NCBI GenBank assembly: GCA_947494645.1
Contig: CANLVO010000001.1
Coordinates: 2,343,738 to 2,407,737, forward strand
Length of the DNA: 64,000 nucleotides
From: an uncultured Litoreibacter sp.
GTDB lineage: Bacteria > Pseudomonadota > Alphaproteobacteria > Rhodobacterales > Rhodobacteraceae
Direction of reading: 5' to 3'
The position numbers were made by a program, and so were the translations under genes. Positions 55,002 through 64,000 of this stretch are shown here, one piece after another. The stretch's first letter is position 1; each line of letters begins with the position of its first letter. Below the pieces are notes generated by a model, which was not told the origin of the DNA, did no database searches, and saw only the letters and a program-made list of their open reading frames with translations.

Positions 55002-55381
55002 TATGCTTGCTCCTCAACTTGGCGCACTTTGATGGTCAGCTCAGAGAACGGCTTGACGATTTTACCAAACCGGCCACGGGCCCGAGGGCGTCCGCGCTTC
55101 ATGGTCAGGTTCTTGCCGACATAGGCTTCCGCCACGATCAGCTCGTCCACGTCCAGGTTGTGGTTGTTCTCGGCATTGGCAATCGCGGACTGAAGGCATT
55201 TCTTCACGTCGTCCGAGATGCGTTTCTTCGAAAACGTCAGGTCGGCCAAAGCGCGGTCAACCTTCTTGCCACGAATGAGCTGTGCGACAAGGTTCAGTTT
55301 CTGCGGGGAAGTCCGAAGCATGCGCAGCTTTGCCATTGCTTCATTGTCTGCCACGCGGCGGGGGTTCTTATCCTTACCCAT
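55001..55381 (-). CDS. rplV: 50S ribosomal protein L22
   Basis: A 126-residue L22 ([40 protein letters not shown]). It follows rpsS after three bases. Confidence 0.98.
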   Translation of the reverse strand: MGKDKNPRRVADNEAMAKLRMLRTSPQKLNLVAQLIRGKKVDRALADLTFSKKRISDDVKKCLQSAIANAENNHNLDVDELIVAEAYVGKNLTMKRGRPRARGRFGKIVKPFSELTIKVRQVEEQA

Positions 55382-55384
55382 GGC

Positions 55385-55663
55385 TTACTTCCTCTTCGCT
55401 TTTTTGTCAGCGGCGTGGCCGTAATAGGTGCGGGTCGGGCTGAATTCGCCGAACTTCTGACCGATCATGTCCTCGGACACGCTGACTGGGATGTGTTTCT
55501 TGCCGTTATAGACGCCAAACGTCAGGCCCACGAACTGGGGCAGGATCGTCGAGCGGCGCGACCAGATTTTGATGACTTCGTTGCGCCCGGATTCTTTGGA
55601 CACTTCGGCCTTTTTCAACACATGCGCGTCGACAAAAGGACCTTTCCATACTGAACGAGACAT
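55385..55663 (-). CDS. rpsS: 30S ribosomal protein S19
   Basis: A 92-residue S19 ([21 protein letters not shown]-terminal [20 protein letters not shown]). It follows rplB after three bases. Confidence 0.98.
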   Translation of the reverse strand: MSRSVWKGPFVDAHVLKKAEVSKESGRNEVIKIWSRRSTILPQFVGLTFGVYNGKKHIPVSVSEDMIGQKFGEFSPTRTYYGHAADKKAKRK

Positions 55664-55666
55664 ATT

Positions 55667-56509
55667 CTAACGCCCCTTCTTCTTAGCATGACGCGAACGC
55701 AGGATGAGCTTCGACGATGCTTTTTTCTTGTTACGGGTCTTGGCACCTTTGGTTGGTTTGCCCCAAGGGGTAACCGGGTGACGACCACCAGAGGTCCGGC
55801 CTTCACCACCACCATGCGGGTGATCGATCGGGTTCATCACAACACCACGCACAGACGGGCGGATGCCCTTGTGACGGTTGCGACCCGCTTTACCGAAGTT
55901 CTGGTTCGAATTGTCTGGGTTGGACACGGCACCGACGGTGCACATGCATTCCTGACGGACGAGGCGCAGCTCGCCGGAGCTGAGCCGGATTTGCGCGTAA
56001 CCACCGTCACGACCAACGAACTGCGCGTAGGTACCAGCGGCACGTGCGATCTGACCACCTTTGCCTGGCTTCAGTTCGATGTTGTGGATGATTGTCCCGA
56101 TGGGCAGGCCGGAGAAGGGCATCGCGTTGCCCGGCTTCACGTCGGCCTTGGCGGTGGAGATCACCTTGTCGCCAACGCCCAAGCGCTGCGGCGCGAGGAT
56201 ATAGGCCTGCTCGCCATCAGAGTATTGAATGAGCGCGATAAACGCGGTCCGGTTCGGGTCATATTCAATGCGTACAACGGTCGCTTCCACGTCCATTTTG
56301 TTGCGCTTGAAATCGACGATACGGTAAAGGCGTTTCGCGCCCCCACCCTTGCGACGCATCGTGATCCGCCCGGTATTGTTCCGGCCACCGTTCTTCGTCA
56401 AACCCTCTGTAAGGGATTTGACCGGACGGCCTTTCCAAAGTTCCGAACGGTCGATCAGAACCAACCCACGTTGGCCTGGCGTCGTCGGCTTATACGACTT
56501 GAGTGCCAT
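55667..56509 (-). CDS. rplB: 50S ribosomal protein L2
   Basis: A 280-residue L2 ([21 protein letters not shown]-terminal [20 protein letters not shown]). It is the first gene of its unit: rplW lies 1.9 kb upstream, behind a terminator and a toxin-antitoxin pair. A promoter candidate and a leader hairpin are present at 56610-56674. Confidence 0.98.
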   Translation of the reverse strand: MALKSYKPTTPGQRGLVLIDRSELWKGRPVKSLTEGLTKNGGRNNTGRITMRRKGGGAKRLYRIVDFKRNKMDVEATVVRIEYDPNRTAFIALIQYSDGEQAYILAPQRLGVGDKVISTAKADVKPGNAMPFSGLPIGTIIHNIELKPGKGGQIARAAGTYAQFVGRDGGYAQIRLSSGELRLVRQECMCTVGAVSNPDNSNQNFGKAGRNRHKGIRPSVRGVVMNPIDHPHGGGEGRTSGGRHPVTPWGKPTKGAKTRNKKKASSKLILRSRHAKKKGR

Positions 56510-56609
56510 GCTTTCTGTCTTCCGTTTTCAGTGGCAAGGACGCATCCCCGCCTATGTGTGTATAGGGCCCCTGAGGTCCCCGGCTTTTCTGTCTTTGCAG
56601 ACAACAACA

Positions 56610-56633
56610 AAGCCCCAGACGAATCTGGGGCTT
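56610..56633 (-). terminator. Leader hairpin/attenuator before rplB
   Basis: AAGCCCCAGA (56610-56619) pairs with TCTGGGGCTT (56624-56633) across a four-base loop. On the minus strand it is followed by TGTTGTTGTC. It begins about ten bases after the predicted start of an rplB transcript, so it could act as an attenuator; alternatively it is a terminator left from an earlier arrangement. Confidence 0.65.
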
Positions 56634-56645
56634 AGTCGATGGGTG

Positions 56646-56674
56646 CTTCTAGGAAAGTGGGGGGGTGGGGTCAA
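56646..56674 (-). promoter_or_regulatory. Candidate promoter for the rplB-to-rplP unit
   Basis: On the minus strand TTGACC (56669-56674) is followed after 17 bases by TAGAAG (56646-56651). It is the only good pair between the toxin-antitoxin genes and rplB, giving a leader of about 130 bases. Confidence 0.5.
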
Positions 56675-56818
56675 GGGGTGATAATAGTAGCTTTATTGGC
56701 TGCACCCTGTGTTAACGATTACTTCGCTCGTTTCGAATATTTCGTTTGCTGCCAGAAGCAGACGGTACTAGGTATAGCGTAAGGCGACGCAAAGATCGCC
56801 TAGGCGAAGGAGAGAAAT

Positions 56819-57262
56819 ATGACTGCACAGCTCGAGATTCTGGCTGACTTTCAAGAACGGGTGCCAACACCGGAAGAGATTTCCAGTGCTGCTGAAGCTT
56901 TGACTGCGATTGAAAATAGTCGCAACGTCGACAAAACGCTAGACATTGCGGAGGCTCGGATATCTGCATCATTGGTAGACTTGATCACTGATGTAATGAG
57001 CATCATCGCTAGAGGCGACACGCTGACGTTAGCTCCATTATCCCGTCAACTTACAACTCAAGAAGCAGCGGATTTACTCAATGTATCGCGGCCTTTTCTG
57101 ATAAAACTTATCGATGAAGAAAAGCTAACGTGCACATACACAGGCACGCATAGAAGATTGTCACTTGGAGAAGTACTAGATTTCAAATCAAACCGGTCCA
57201 CTAGTCGCAGGGTCGCCCTACGCGAAATGCAGGATATTTCAGAGGATCTAAACGAAGAGTGA
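56819..57262 (+). CDS. Antitoxin-like protein with excisionase-type helix-turn-helix
   Basis: A 147-residue protein. The C-terminal half has an excisionase/MerR-like DNA-binding helix (TTQEAADLLNVSRPFLIKLI then RRLSLGEVLDF). The N-terminal half is helical and acidic. The pairing with an overlapping PIN gene is a known antitoxin-toxin arrangement. GAAGGAGAG precedes the ATG, and GGCGA/TCGCC repeats just upstream may be autoregulatory sites. Codon usage is clearly more AT-rich than the ribosomal genes, indicating horizontal acquisition. Confidence 0.82.
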   Translation: MTAQLEILADFQERVPTPEEISSAAEALTAIENSRNVDKTLDIAEARISASLVDLITDVMSIIARGDTLTLAPLSRQLTTQEAADLLNVSRPFLIKLIDEEKLTCTYTGTHRRLSLGEVLDFKSNRSTSRRVALREMQDISEDLNEE

Positions 57263-57840
57263 TACCGGCAGCCAATCGCTACACTGTCGTGTTGGACGCG
57301 AGCGTCCTGTTTCCCAACATGAAACGCGACTTGTTGCTGCGATTCTTCGAAGCCGACCTATACAGAGCTCGCTGGACCGAGAGAGTCCAACAAGAATGGC
57401 TTACAAATGCGAAGCTAAAGTATCCAGCCAAAGCTCTAAAGCTTGAGCGAACTGATCAGCTTATGCGGGAGCACTTCGAAAGCGCATGGTTGGAGGAAAG
57501 TCGCTACGAGAGATTCATCGAAATTGTTGACCTACCAGACAAAGATGACCGCCATGTCGTTGCGGCCGCGATAGCTTGCAGAGCAAGCTACGTCGTAACG
57601 GATAATCTCAAACACTTTCCCGAGCAAGAATTGGCCAAATTTGACCTTGAAGTCGGTAGCGCGGACCAGTTTCTTTCGAGCACGTTTGACCATTATCAGT
57701 ACCAGGCGTTTCAAGACCTCAGAGACCATCGAGCCAATTTAAGGTCGCAACCATCGCAATCAGAATATCTCATGATGCTGAGATCAAAGGGACTACCGCT
57801 CCTAGCTTCACGCCTTCAACCAATGCGCGGTTCCCTCTAG
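57259..57840 (+). CDS. PIN-domain toxin (VapC-like ribonuclease)
   Basis: A 193-residue PIN protein. Acidic active-site residues are suggested by VVLDASVLFPN at the start, the middle segment PDKDDRHVVAAAIA and VVTDNLKHFPE. PIN toxins cleave RNA. The start is GTG at 57259, overlapping the antitoxin stop (GTGA), so translation is coupled. AT-rich codon usage matches the antitoxin. The extra C-terminal 50 residues beyond the PIN core are uncharacterised. Confidence 0.83.
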   Translation: MIPAANRYTVVLDASVLFPNMKRDLLLRFFEADLYRARWTERVQQEWLTNAKLKYPAKALKLERTDQLMREHFESAWLEESRYERFIEIVDLPDKDDRHVVAAAIACRASYVVTDNLKHFPEQELAKFDLEVGSADQFLSSTFDHYQYQAFQDLRDHRANLRSQPSQSEYLMMLRSKGLPLLASRLQPMRGSL

Positions 57841-58033
57841 TATCTATACGGTTCACTTAGTGGGCTAAAAAAGATGAGTGTAACGCCGGACCGAGGGGTG
57901 GCGATCCAAGCTCAGCTCGGCGAAGTTTTATGTCAGCAAAGCACATCATTCGTTTCCACGACGCACCAAGCCCCACCAAATCGCAAAGCCTATTGTCGCT
58001 CTAAAGAATTACAAAAAGCGGAAGCAGAACCAG

Positions 58034-58336
58034 ATGGTAATCTCAACACCCAATGGTAGCTGGGAGGTCGTACCCACCAGCGTGCTCGCCGGGGTCGGTC
58101 TTACGGCAGCATGCCTCTACCTTCTTTTTCGTGCCATCATAGCGATGATTGCAACTGTGGATGCCTATTCCGGCGTCCCGATGAGACCTTTCTGGTCCCC
58201 TAAGAGCAACATCAAGCCTGCTGCACGACGTAGTTTACGCAAATCAGCCGGTCACTGCATCGCTGCAGGCATTCTTTTGGTTATGTATCTGGGCCTAGGC
58301 GATCACTTCGGCTGGCTTAAATTCGTCGAGCAATAG
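58034..58336 (+). CDS. Hypothetical small membrane protein
   Basis: A 100-residue open frame with two hydrophobic helices (VLAGVGLTAACLYLLFRAII and AAGILLVMYLGLG). No family was recognised and the ribosome site (GCGGAAGC) is poor. It follows the toxin gene by about 190 bases in which I see nothing else. It may be cargo of the inserted block or a non-coding frame. Confidence 0.45.
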   Translation: MVISTPNGSWEVVPTSVLAGVGLTAACLYLLFRAIIAMIATVDAYSGVPMRPFWSPKSNIKPAARRSLRKSAGHCIAAGILLVMYLGLGDHFGWLKFVEQ

Positions 58337-58362
58337 CAAAAGATCAAAACCGCAAAGAAAAA

Positions 58363-58388
58363 GCCCCGGTCGCTTTCGCAACCGGGGC
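58363..58388 (-). terminator. Terminator after rplW
   Basis: GCCCCGGT (58363-58370) pairs with ACCGGGGC (58381-58388) across a ten-base loop. On the minus strand the stem is followed by TTTTTCTTT. It lies 26 bases after the rplW stop and ends the rpsJ-rplC-rplD-rplW transcript. Confidence 0.88.
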
Positions 58389-58413
58389 CTCGCAATACTT
58401 TATCAGACCAGTC

Positions 58414-58710
58414 TTAGAGACCAGTGCTCACGTCAATCGTGTTACCCTCTTCAAGGGTCACATAGGCTTTCTTGACGTCCTTGCGCTTCCCGAGTTGGCC
58501 GCGGAAGCGTTTGGCTTTGCCTTTGGTGATGGTCGTGTTGACCGCTTTGACCTTCACGCCGAACAGAGACTCGACGGCCTCCTTGATCTGTGGCTTGTTG
58601 GCCTCGATCGCCACTTCGAACACAACGGCGTTGGCCTCGGAGGCCATGGTTGCTTTCTCGGTGATGATCGGTTTGCGGATCACGTCGTACATTTCAGCTT
58701 TAGTGCTCAT
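58414..58710 (-). CDS. rplW: 50S ribosomal protein L23
   Basis: A 98-residue L23 ([40 protein letters not shown]). The ATG overlaps the rplD stop by four bases; a longer upstream frame is spurious. It is followed by a terminator instead of rplB. Confidence 0.97.
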   Translation of the reverse strand: MSTKAEMYDVIRKPIITEKATMASEANAVVFEVAIEANKPQIKEAVESLFGVKVKAVNTTITKGKAKRFRGQLGKRKDVKKAYVTLEEGNTIDVSTGL

Positions 58711-59327
58711 GACAGGCGAGCCTCCAATGCTTCGAGACCGGCTTTGGTGATGACCAAAGTGTCGCGTTTCAGGATGTCGAACACGTTCGCGCCCATGGTC
58801 GGCAGGATGTCCAGACCGGCAATGTTGCGAGCGGCTTGAGCGAAGTCTTGGTTCACCTCGGCGCCGTCGATGATCAGGGCACGTTTCCAACCCAGCTCTT
58901 TGACCTGCGCGGCCAGAGCTTTGGTCTTCAGACCCTTACCGTCGATATTGTCCAGGATCACCAGCTCACCCGCGTTGGCTTTCGCCGACAGCGCGTGCAT
59001 CAGGCCCAGCTTGCGGACCTTCTTGGGCAGATCGTGGCCGTGGCTGCGAGGCGTCGGGCCTTTGTAAACCCCACCACCGCGGAAGATCGGAGCAGACCGC
59101 GCGCCGTGGCGTGCGCCGCCGGTGCCTTTCTGGCGATAGATCTTCTTGGTGGAATAGTTCACCTCGGACCGGGTCTTGACCTTGTGGGTGCCGGCCTGCG
59201 CGTTGTTGCGCTGCCAACGGACCACACGGTGCAGGATGTCCGCACGTGGCTCCAGGCCGAAGATGGCGTCAGACAGCTCAACCGAGCCAGCCTTCTTGCC
59301 GTCGAGTTTGATGGCATCAGCTTTCAT
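58707..59327 (-). CDS. rplD: 50S ribosomal protein L4
   Basis: A 206-residue L4 ([40 protein letters not shown]). The ATG at 59327 lies inside the end of rplC, overlapping by 11 bases. In E. coli L4 autoregulates the S10 operon leader. Confidence 0.97.
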   Translation of the reverse strand: MKADAIKLDGKKAGSVELSDAIFGLEPRADILHRVVRWQRNNAQAGTHKVKTRSEVNYSTKKIYRQKGTGGARHGARSAPIFRGGGVYKGPTPRSHGHDLPKKVRKLGLMHALSAKANAGELVILDNIDGKGLKTKALAAQVKELGWKRALIIDGAEVNQDFAQAARNIAGLDILPTMGANVFDILKRDTLVITKAGLEALEARLS

Positions 59328-60204
59328 CGGACTTGTCTCCTTCTGGGGCTGCATCTGCTTCAGGAGCATCGCCCTCGGCCTGATCGGCCTCGATGGACGC
59401 TTCTGCTTCAGCCAATGCGGCAGCTTCTTGTGCGGCTTGCTCTTCAGCCAGACGCGCGGCTTCTGCCTCTGCTTCTGCTGCTGCGGCTGCAGCGGCTTCT
59501 TCAGCGGCTTTCTCAGCTTCTTTGGCAGCCGACGCCAGGCCGGCCGGGAACAACGTGTTCTCGGACAGAGGCTTTTTCACCGCATCCTTAACGGTAACCC
59601 AGCCACCTTTGGAGCCGGGAACCGCGCCTTTGATCATGATCAGGCCACGGGCCGTGTCGGTTTTGACAACCTGCAGGTTCTGCGTGGTGACACGGGCCGC
59701 ACCCATGTGACCGGCCATTTTCTTGCCTTTGAAGACCTTGCCCGGATCCTGACACTGACCGGTGGAGCCGTGCGAGCGGTGGGAGATCGACACACCGTGG
59801 GTCGCCCGCAGGCCCCCAAAGTTGTGGCGCTTCATCGCACCGGCAAAGCCTTTACCGATCGAGGTGCCGGCAACATCAACGAACTGACCTTCAAAGTAAT
59901 GGGCCGCGATGATTTCTTCGCCAACAGGGATCAGGTTTTCTTCTGCCACGCGGAATTCCGCGATCTTGCGCTTGGGCTCTACTTTGGCCGCTGCAAAGTG
60001 ACCGCGCATCGCTTTGGATGTGCGCTTCGCCTTGGCCGTACCGGCGCCAAGCTGAACGGCCACATAGCCGTCCTTTTCAGTTGTGCGCTGAGCGACAACT
60101 TCGAGTTTATCAAGTTGAAGAACGGTCACAGGAACCTGCTTGCCGTCTTCCATGAAGAGGCGGGTCATGCCGACCTTCTTCGCAATTACACCGGAGCGCA
60201 ACAT
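59317..60204 (-). CDS. rplC: 50S ribosomal protein L3 with long Ala/Glu-rich tail
   Basis: A 295-residue protein. Residues 1 to about 220 are a normal L3 ([40 protein letters not shown]). The last 75 residues form a low-complexity acidic helix rich in Ala and Glu ([20 protein letters not shown] then [20 protein letters not shown]), ending GDKSDES. Canonical L3 is about 210 residues. The tail is in frame with the rplD overlap, so it is truly translated. Confidence 0.96.
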   Translation of the reverse strand: MLRSGVIAKKVGMTRLFMEDGKQVPVTVLQLDKLEVVAQRTTEKDGYVAVQLGAGTAKAKRTSKAMRGHFAAAKVEPKRKIAEFRVAEENLIPVGEEIIAAHYFEGQFVDVAGTSIGKGFAGAMKRHNFGGLRATHGVSISHRSHGSTGQCQDPGKVFKGKKMAGHMGAARVTTQNLQVVKTDTARGLIMIKGAVPGSKGGWVTVKDAVKKPLSENTLFPAGLASAAKEAEKAAEEAAAAAAAEAEAEAARLAEEQAAQEAAALAEAEASIEADQAEGDAPEADAAPEGDKSDES

Positions 60205-60219
60205 AACGGGTGCCCTCCT

Positions 60220-60531
60220 TTAAACTTTGATTTCGACGTCAACGCCGGCAGCAAGGTCGAGCTTCATCAGCGCGTCGACGGTCTGCGGTGTTGGGTCAAC
60301 GATATCCAGCAGGCGCTTATGCGTGCGGATTTCGAACTGGTCACGAGATTTCTTGTCCACGTGTGGGCCACGCAGAACGGTGAATTTCTCGATCTTGTTT
60401 GGAAGCGGGATCGGGCCACGCACATCAGCGCCAGTGCGCTTTGCGGTGTTAACGATCTCTTGGGTAGATGCATCCAGAACCCGGTAGTCAAACGCCTTCA
60501 GGCGGATGCGAATGTTTTGGCTTGCGGCCAT
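60220..60531 (-). CDS. rpsJ: 30S ribosomal protein S10
   Basis: A 103-residue S10 ([40 protein letters not shown]). It is the first gene of the rpsJ-rplCDW unit. Usually tuf precedes it directly; here about 3.1 kb with two rightward transporter genes intervenes, and a good promoter lies upstream. Confidence 0.98.
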   Translation of the reverse strand: MAASQNIRIRLKAFDYRVLDASTQEIVNTAKRTGADVRGPIPLPNKIEKFTVLRGPHVDKKSRDQFEIRTHKRLLDIVDPTPQTVDALMKLDLAAGVDVEIKV

Positions 60532-60654
60532 GACATTTCCCCTTGGATTGGGGTCTTAACGGATTGGACGACCTGCGCTCATCGCAGGCCCTCGTCGCGT
60601 CTTATGGCGGAACATAAAGAGGGGCACGCGTGCGTACCCCTGTCCCGTGCGCTG

Positions 60655-60683
60655 CGTATAGGGGGAGTCGGTGAGGGTGGCAA
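60655..60683 (-). promoter_or_regulatory. rpsJ promoter
   Basis: On the minus strand TTGCCA (60678-60683) is followed after 17 bases by TATACG (60655-60660), a strong alphaproteobacterial-type pair. The leader of about 115 bases contains a six-base hairpin CCTGCG/CGCAGG (60572-60588) that could take part in S10-operon feedback. The remaining sequence between rpsJ and the next gene shows nothing else. Confidence 0.65.
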
Positions 60684-60913
60684 GAGGGGATGTGCTGGCT
60701 TTCGCACGGATTGTCTTCGCCAGACCCGGGTATGAAAACCAGCGGGGCGTTTCGCCGCGCTTCAGGGTGTCAGGGTGCCTTAAAAGAACATGGAGCCGCC
60801 ATGTCAGCCACGTCGACTTAGCGAGTGTCCGCTTTGAGCCCTAACCAAAAGAAGCTTTAGGGGACAGCGAAAGTCAGCGTTCCCTATCGCATCCACACCA
60901 GCTAACTTTGCGC

Positions 60914-61843
60914 ATGACCGGTAGAACCAACACAAAGACACCCGATAACGTTCGCTTGGGCGTGGGGACTATCGTCGGCACCGTGCTTGCTTTGTCGCTG
61001 GGCGACGCGCTCATCAAGGCGCTTGGTGGTGGCGGTGGAATGGGTATCTGGCAGCTCTTTGCTGTCCGTTCTTTGCTGGCTTTCCCTATTTTGCTGGTTG
61101 GGGCGTTGTTGATCTTTGGCGCTCATAGATTGGCACCAAGGTCCATCGTCTGGATTGCTGTCCGCTCGTCTCTGTTGGCGGTTATGTGGATTGCTTATTA
61201 TCTCTCGCTTCCACTCCTGCCATTGGCCGTTGCGGCGGCTGCTTACTACACGTTGCCGCTATTCATCGTGGCGTTTGCCGCAGTCTTTGGGGGTGAGGTT
61301 GTGGGTCGAACGCAGTGGGTGGGCGTTGGTTTGGGATTTCTTGGAATAATCCTCGTCCTACGTCCAGGTGGTGAGGCGTTCCAATGGGCTGCACTCCTGC
61401 CGATACTCGCAGCAATTCTTTATGCGGCGGCTATGATCCTGACGCGCACGAAATGCCTAGATGAGCATCCTGCGTCACTCGCTCTTGGCCTCAATGCGAC
61501 CTTCATCCTTTTTGGGGGGGCTGGGCTGGCACTGGGCTGGCTCCTCGGAGTAGACGGCACAGGGTTCTTGACGACGTCATGGGCCGCGATGTCATCCGAG
61601 GAATGGAGAAACATCGTGATCTTGGCAGCGCTTATCCTTGTAGCGTCTGTCGGAACAGCGGTTGCCTATCAGTCCGCTCCAGCCTCGACCATCGGCACGT
61701 TCGACTTCTCATATGTAGGCTTTGCGTTGATATGGGGCACTGTGTTTTTTGACGAACGGCCCGATATGGTAGCAATCGCAGGAATTGCCCTCATTGTCGT
61801 TGCCGGGATACTAGCTGTTCGGCGGCCAAAAACCAAAGGCTGA
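60914..61843 (+). CDS. EamA/DMT-superfamily transporter
   Basis: A 309-residue inner-membrane protein with about ten hydrophobic helices and two EamA repeats (MGIWQLFAVRSLLAFPILLV; SYVGFALIWGTVFFDERPD near the end). It probably exports or imports a metabolite; substrate unknown. ATG at 60914 is chosen over a TTG two codons earlier. It lies in the tuf/rpsJ break on the opposite strand. Confidence 0.85.
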   Translation: MTGRTNTKTPDNVRLGVGTIVGTVLALSLGDALIKALGGGGGMGIWQLFAVRSLLAFPILLVGALLIFGAHRLAPRSIVWIAVRSSLLAVMWIAYYLSLPLLPLAVAAAAYYTLPLFIVAFAAVFGGEVVGRTQWVGVGLGFLGIILVLRPGGEAFQWAALLPILAAILYAAAMILTRTKCLDEHPASLALGLNATFILFGGAGLALGWLLGVDGTGFLTTSWAAMSSEEWRNIVILAALILVASVGTAVAYQSAPASTIGTFDFSYVGFALIWGTVFFDERPDMVAIAGIALIVVAGILAVRRPKTKG

Positions 61844-62191
61844 CAGTCATTTCAAATCTGTCGACGGCAGCTTTGTACGCTGAGCAGAAATTTCCAGCTG
61901 GGCAGGCGTATGACCGAGGAGTGCTGCCGTGGCAGGTACTCTGCTGCGCTTTTTGGCAGCCAAATACATCCTCAGAATATACGGAACGCAAAGATGTCAA
62001 AGCGCCGGCGCGTCGCAATACAGTCTGATTTGTCTAAGTACTTGGCCATTGGCAGAACCGTCGCAAGCCACCTTACCTGCACCACATAAACACAAGTCAC
62101 GGTGTTTCGGCACTGGTGAGGCTCCACGCGCTGTGGTCAACTCAACCCAAGAAAGCCGCACCCGGACTGGGCTGGCAGGACAAGGATCATT
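61844..62191. other. Intergenic region between two transporter genes
   Basis: About 350 bases with no supported gene, RNA or clear terminator. Short open frames lack ribosome sites and recognisable domains. It must carry the antiporter promoter, but no convincing pair was identified. Confidence 0.4.
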
Positions 62192-63403
62192 ATGGACGCG
62201 CCGCATTGGTTACCCGAGTTTGCTTTGCTCTGCGTTTTGGCCTGCATCTTCGCCTATTCGCTGCTGAGCAACCTGATCGCGAAGACCATTGTAACCCTGC
62301 CGATGATCTTCATGGCCGTGGGATATATCGCCGCCCAGCCGCTTGAGCATCTGGCGGCACCCGGGGCGCTGGACGCGGGCAAACGACTGCTGGCAGAGAT
62401 CACGCTGGTGCTTGTTCTTTTCTCAGACGCCAGCCATGTGCGTTTCAAGGCGTTACGCAAGACCTTCACCATCCCCGCCCGAATGCTGGTCGTGGGCCTG
62501 CCGCTCACCATTGGGCTGGGCATGGTCGTGGCCTATACGTTGAACCCGGCCAGCGGTCTGGCCATGGCGCTTCTGACCGCTGCCGTGCTGACGCCCACCG
62601 ACGCGGCATTAGGCCAGACCGTGGTTGCCAGCGACACGGTGCCTGAGCATTTGCGCCAGACCATCAATGTCGAAAGCGGGCTGAATGACGGGTTGGTGCT
62701 GCCGTTCGTGTTGTTCGGGGCCATTCTGGCCTCCTCCGTGATGGGCGCGGCAGAGACCGACGGGCTGGCGCTCGCCGCGACGCTTCAGGTGGTGCTCGGC
62801 CCCGTGATTGGCATCGCAACCGGATGGGGGTTTGCCAAGGCGATGGACGTGGCGCAAGATCGCGACCTGATCGCGGAATCCGCGGGCGGGGTCGCCTTTC
62901 TGGCGGTGGCGTTCTCGGCCTTCATCGGGGCGGAGATCATCGGCGGCAACGGCTTCATCGCGGCCTTCGTGGCGGGCATGGTCTTTGGCAACACCTACAA
63001 ACACGACATCCATTTCATAGGCGAGTTCATGGAGGGCGTGGGCCAGCTTTTGACCATGGCCGCCTTCCTCATTTTCGGCGCGCTGCTGCTGCCCGACGGC
63101 CTGGCGCATATGAACTGGAGGGCCGTGGTCCTCGCGCTGCTTTTTCTCACGGTCGTGCGCATGGTGCCGATCTGGCTCTCCCTGCTTGGCACGGGCCTGC
63201 CTCTGCGCGAAAAGCTGTTTCTGGGATGGTTCGGGCCGCGCGGGCTGGCTTCCATCCTATTCACGCTGATCATGATGGACGAGTTCGACTTCCCCGGCGA
63301 ACAAGAGCTGCTCGCCTGCGTCTCAATGACCGTGTTCCTGTCGATCCTGCTGCACGGCGTAACCGCCGCCCCGCTGTCGCGGTGGATTAGGAGAGGTGCG
63401 TAA
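62192..63403 (+). CDS. Na+/H+ antiporter, CPA1 (NhaP-like)
   Basis: A 403-residue membrane protein with about twelve helices. CPA1 motifs include LTPTDAALGQTVVASDTVPE and the ion-binding segment NVESGLNDGLVLPFVLFGAI (Asn-Asp pair typical of the NhaP branch), plus WFGPRGLASILFTLI near the C-terminus. It exchanges Na+ or K+ for protons, relevant to a marine cell. AAGGA precedes the ATG. It lies in the tuf/rpsJ break. Confidence 0.88.
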   Translation: MDAPHWLPEFALLCVLACIFAYSLLSNLIAKTIVTLPMIFMAVGYIAAQPLEHLAAPGALDAGKRLLAEITLVLVLFSDASHVRFKALRKTFTIPARMLVVGLPLTIGLGMVVAYTLNPASGLAMALLTAAVLTPTDAALGQTVVASDTVPEHLRQTINVESGLNDGLVLPFVLFGAILASSVMGAAETDGLALAATLQVVLGPVIGIATGWGFAKAMDVAQDRDLIAESAGGVAFLAVAFSAFIGAEIIGGNGFIAAFVAGMVFGNTYKHDIHFIGEFMEGVGQLLTMAAFLIFGALLLPDGLAHMNWRAVVLALLFLTVVRMVPIWLSLLGTGLPLREKLFLGWFGPRGLASILFTLIMMDEFDFPGEQELLACVSMTVFLSILLHGVTAAPLSRWIRRGA

Positions 63404-63573
63404 TCCGCTCGGGCATCGCTGGCTCGAGGTGGCGATTAATCGAATGGTCCGCAGAACTTTATGGCAGCCATGCACGTCTTGCGCTTGCCCGGCCCCTGCG
63501 GCTTGGCTCCTGGCGGGGCGGTGCTTTGGAGGATGGTTCCGGAAGGTCGGTAAGATTGACGTGTTGATAGAAA

Positions 63574-63601
63574 AAGGCCGCCCCCTTCCGGGAGCGGCCT
63601 T
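63574..63601 (-). terminator. Terminator after tuf
   Basis: AAGGCCGC (63574-63581) pairs with GCGGCCTT (63594-63601), with extra pairing of the C- and G-runs inside. On the minus strand the stem is followed by TTTCTATC after the closing TT. A second hairpin GGTGATCC/GGATCACC (63629-63650) lies between it and the tuf stop. tuf transcription thus ends here rather than entering rpsJ. Confidence 0.85.
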
Positions 63602-63679
63602 CTCTATGTCTACCGTATTGCTGCTCTCGGTGATCCCCAAAAGGATCACCTGCCGCACACGGCGTGCTTTGTCAGAAGA

Positions 63680-64000
<321 letters not shown>

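Noticed and set aside
59176..60735. Long open frame on the plus strand (519 codons)
   Set aside because: It is fully antisense to rplC and rpsJ, has no domain, and arises from the GC-rich codon pattern of the genes on the other strand.

Overview
The window looks like a chromosomal segment of a marine Rhodobacteraceae (Roseobacter-group) alphaproteobacterium. This is inferred from gene content: a Bzt-type glutamate/glutamine/aspartate/asparagine ABC transporter, a mitochondrial-type ATP12 chaperone, a VPLPA-CTERM surface protein, two TRAP/ABC scavenging loci under GntR regulators, and a GC-rich intergenic repeat of the kind common in roseobacters. No rRNA, CRISPR array, transposase or integrase was found. 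One tRNA (Arg-ACG) is present.

Region 1 (1-8190) is a catabolic island. A leftward string of genes encodes a cytoplasmic sulfatase, a class II aldolase, a PfkB-type kinase, a short-chain dehydrogenase and a flavin monooxygenase that runs off the left edge. Most of these genes overlap or abut. It is divergent from an SsuA/C/B-like ABC transporter and a GntR/UTRA regulator. Two copies of a near-perfect palindrome sit in the divergent promoter. I infer import of a sulfate ester (or related substrate), hydrolysis in the cytoplasm, then oxidation, phosphorylation and aldol cleavage. Region 2 (8442-12749) is a TRAP transporter (dctPQM) with a GlcG/HbpS-like protein, divergent from a GntR/FCD regulator with a clear operator.

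Region 3 (12772-38647) is mostly housekeeping: a redoxin, tRNA-Arg, a histidine kinase, a disulfide oxidoreductase with a TVP38-like membrane protein, rpmH-rnpA-yidD, ttcA, an EAL protein, yidC-MOSC-engB, argB, a fatty-acid-hydroxylase-like protein, a ferredoxin, a SixA-like phosphatase, the bztABCD operon, and a run degP-rarA-crcB-rluC-HAD-atp12 joined mostly by short overlaps.

Region 4 (38721-64000) is the ribosomal protein cluster, transcribed leftwards from tuf (right edge) to rplQ. The gene order is canonical, but it is interrupted at four places by unrelated genes: tuf/rpsJ (EamA transporter, Na+/H+ antiporter), rplW/rplB (antitoxin-PIN toxin pair and a small membrane protein), rpmC/rplP (acyltransferase, 2OG-Fe oxygenase-like, lysozyme-like, small membrane protein) and rpmD/rplO (VPLPA-CTERM protein, GFA/CENP-V-like protein). 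Rho-independent terminators lie at or beside three of the breaks (after tuf, rplW and rpmD), and candidate promoters precede rpsJ, rplB, rpmC and rpsM. The usual S10/spc/alpha superoperon therefore appears to have been broken into separate transcription units.
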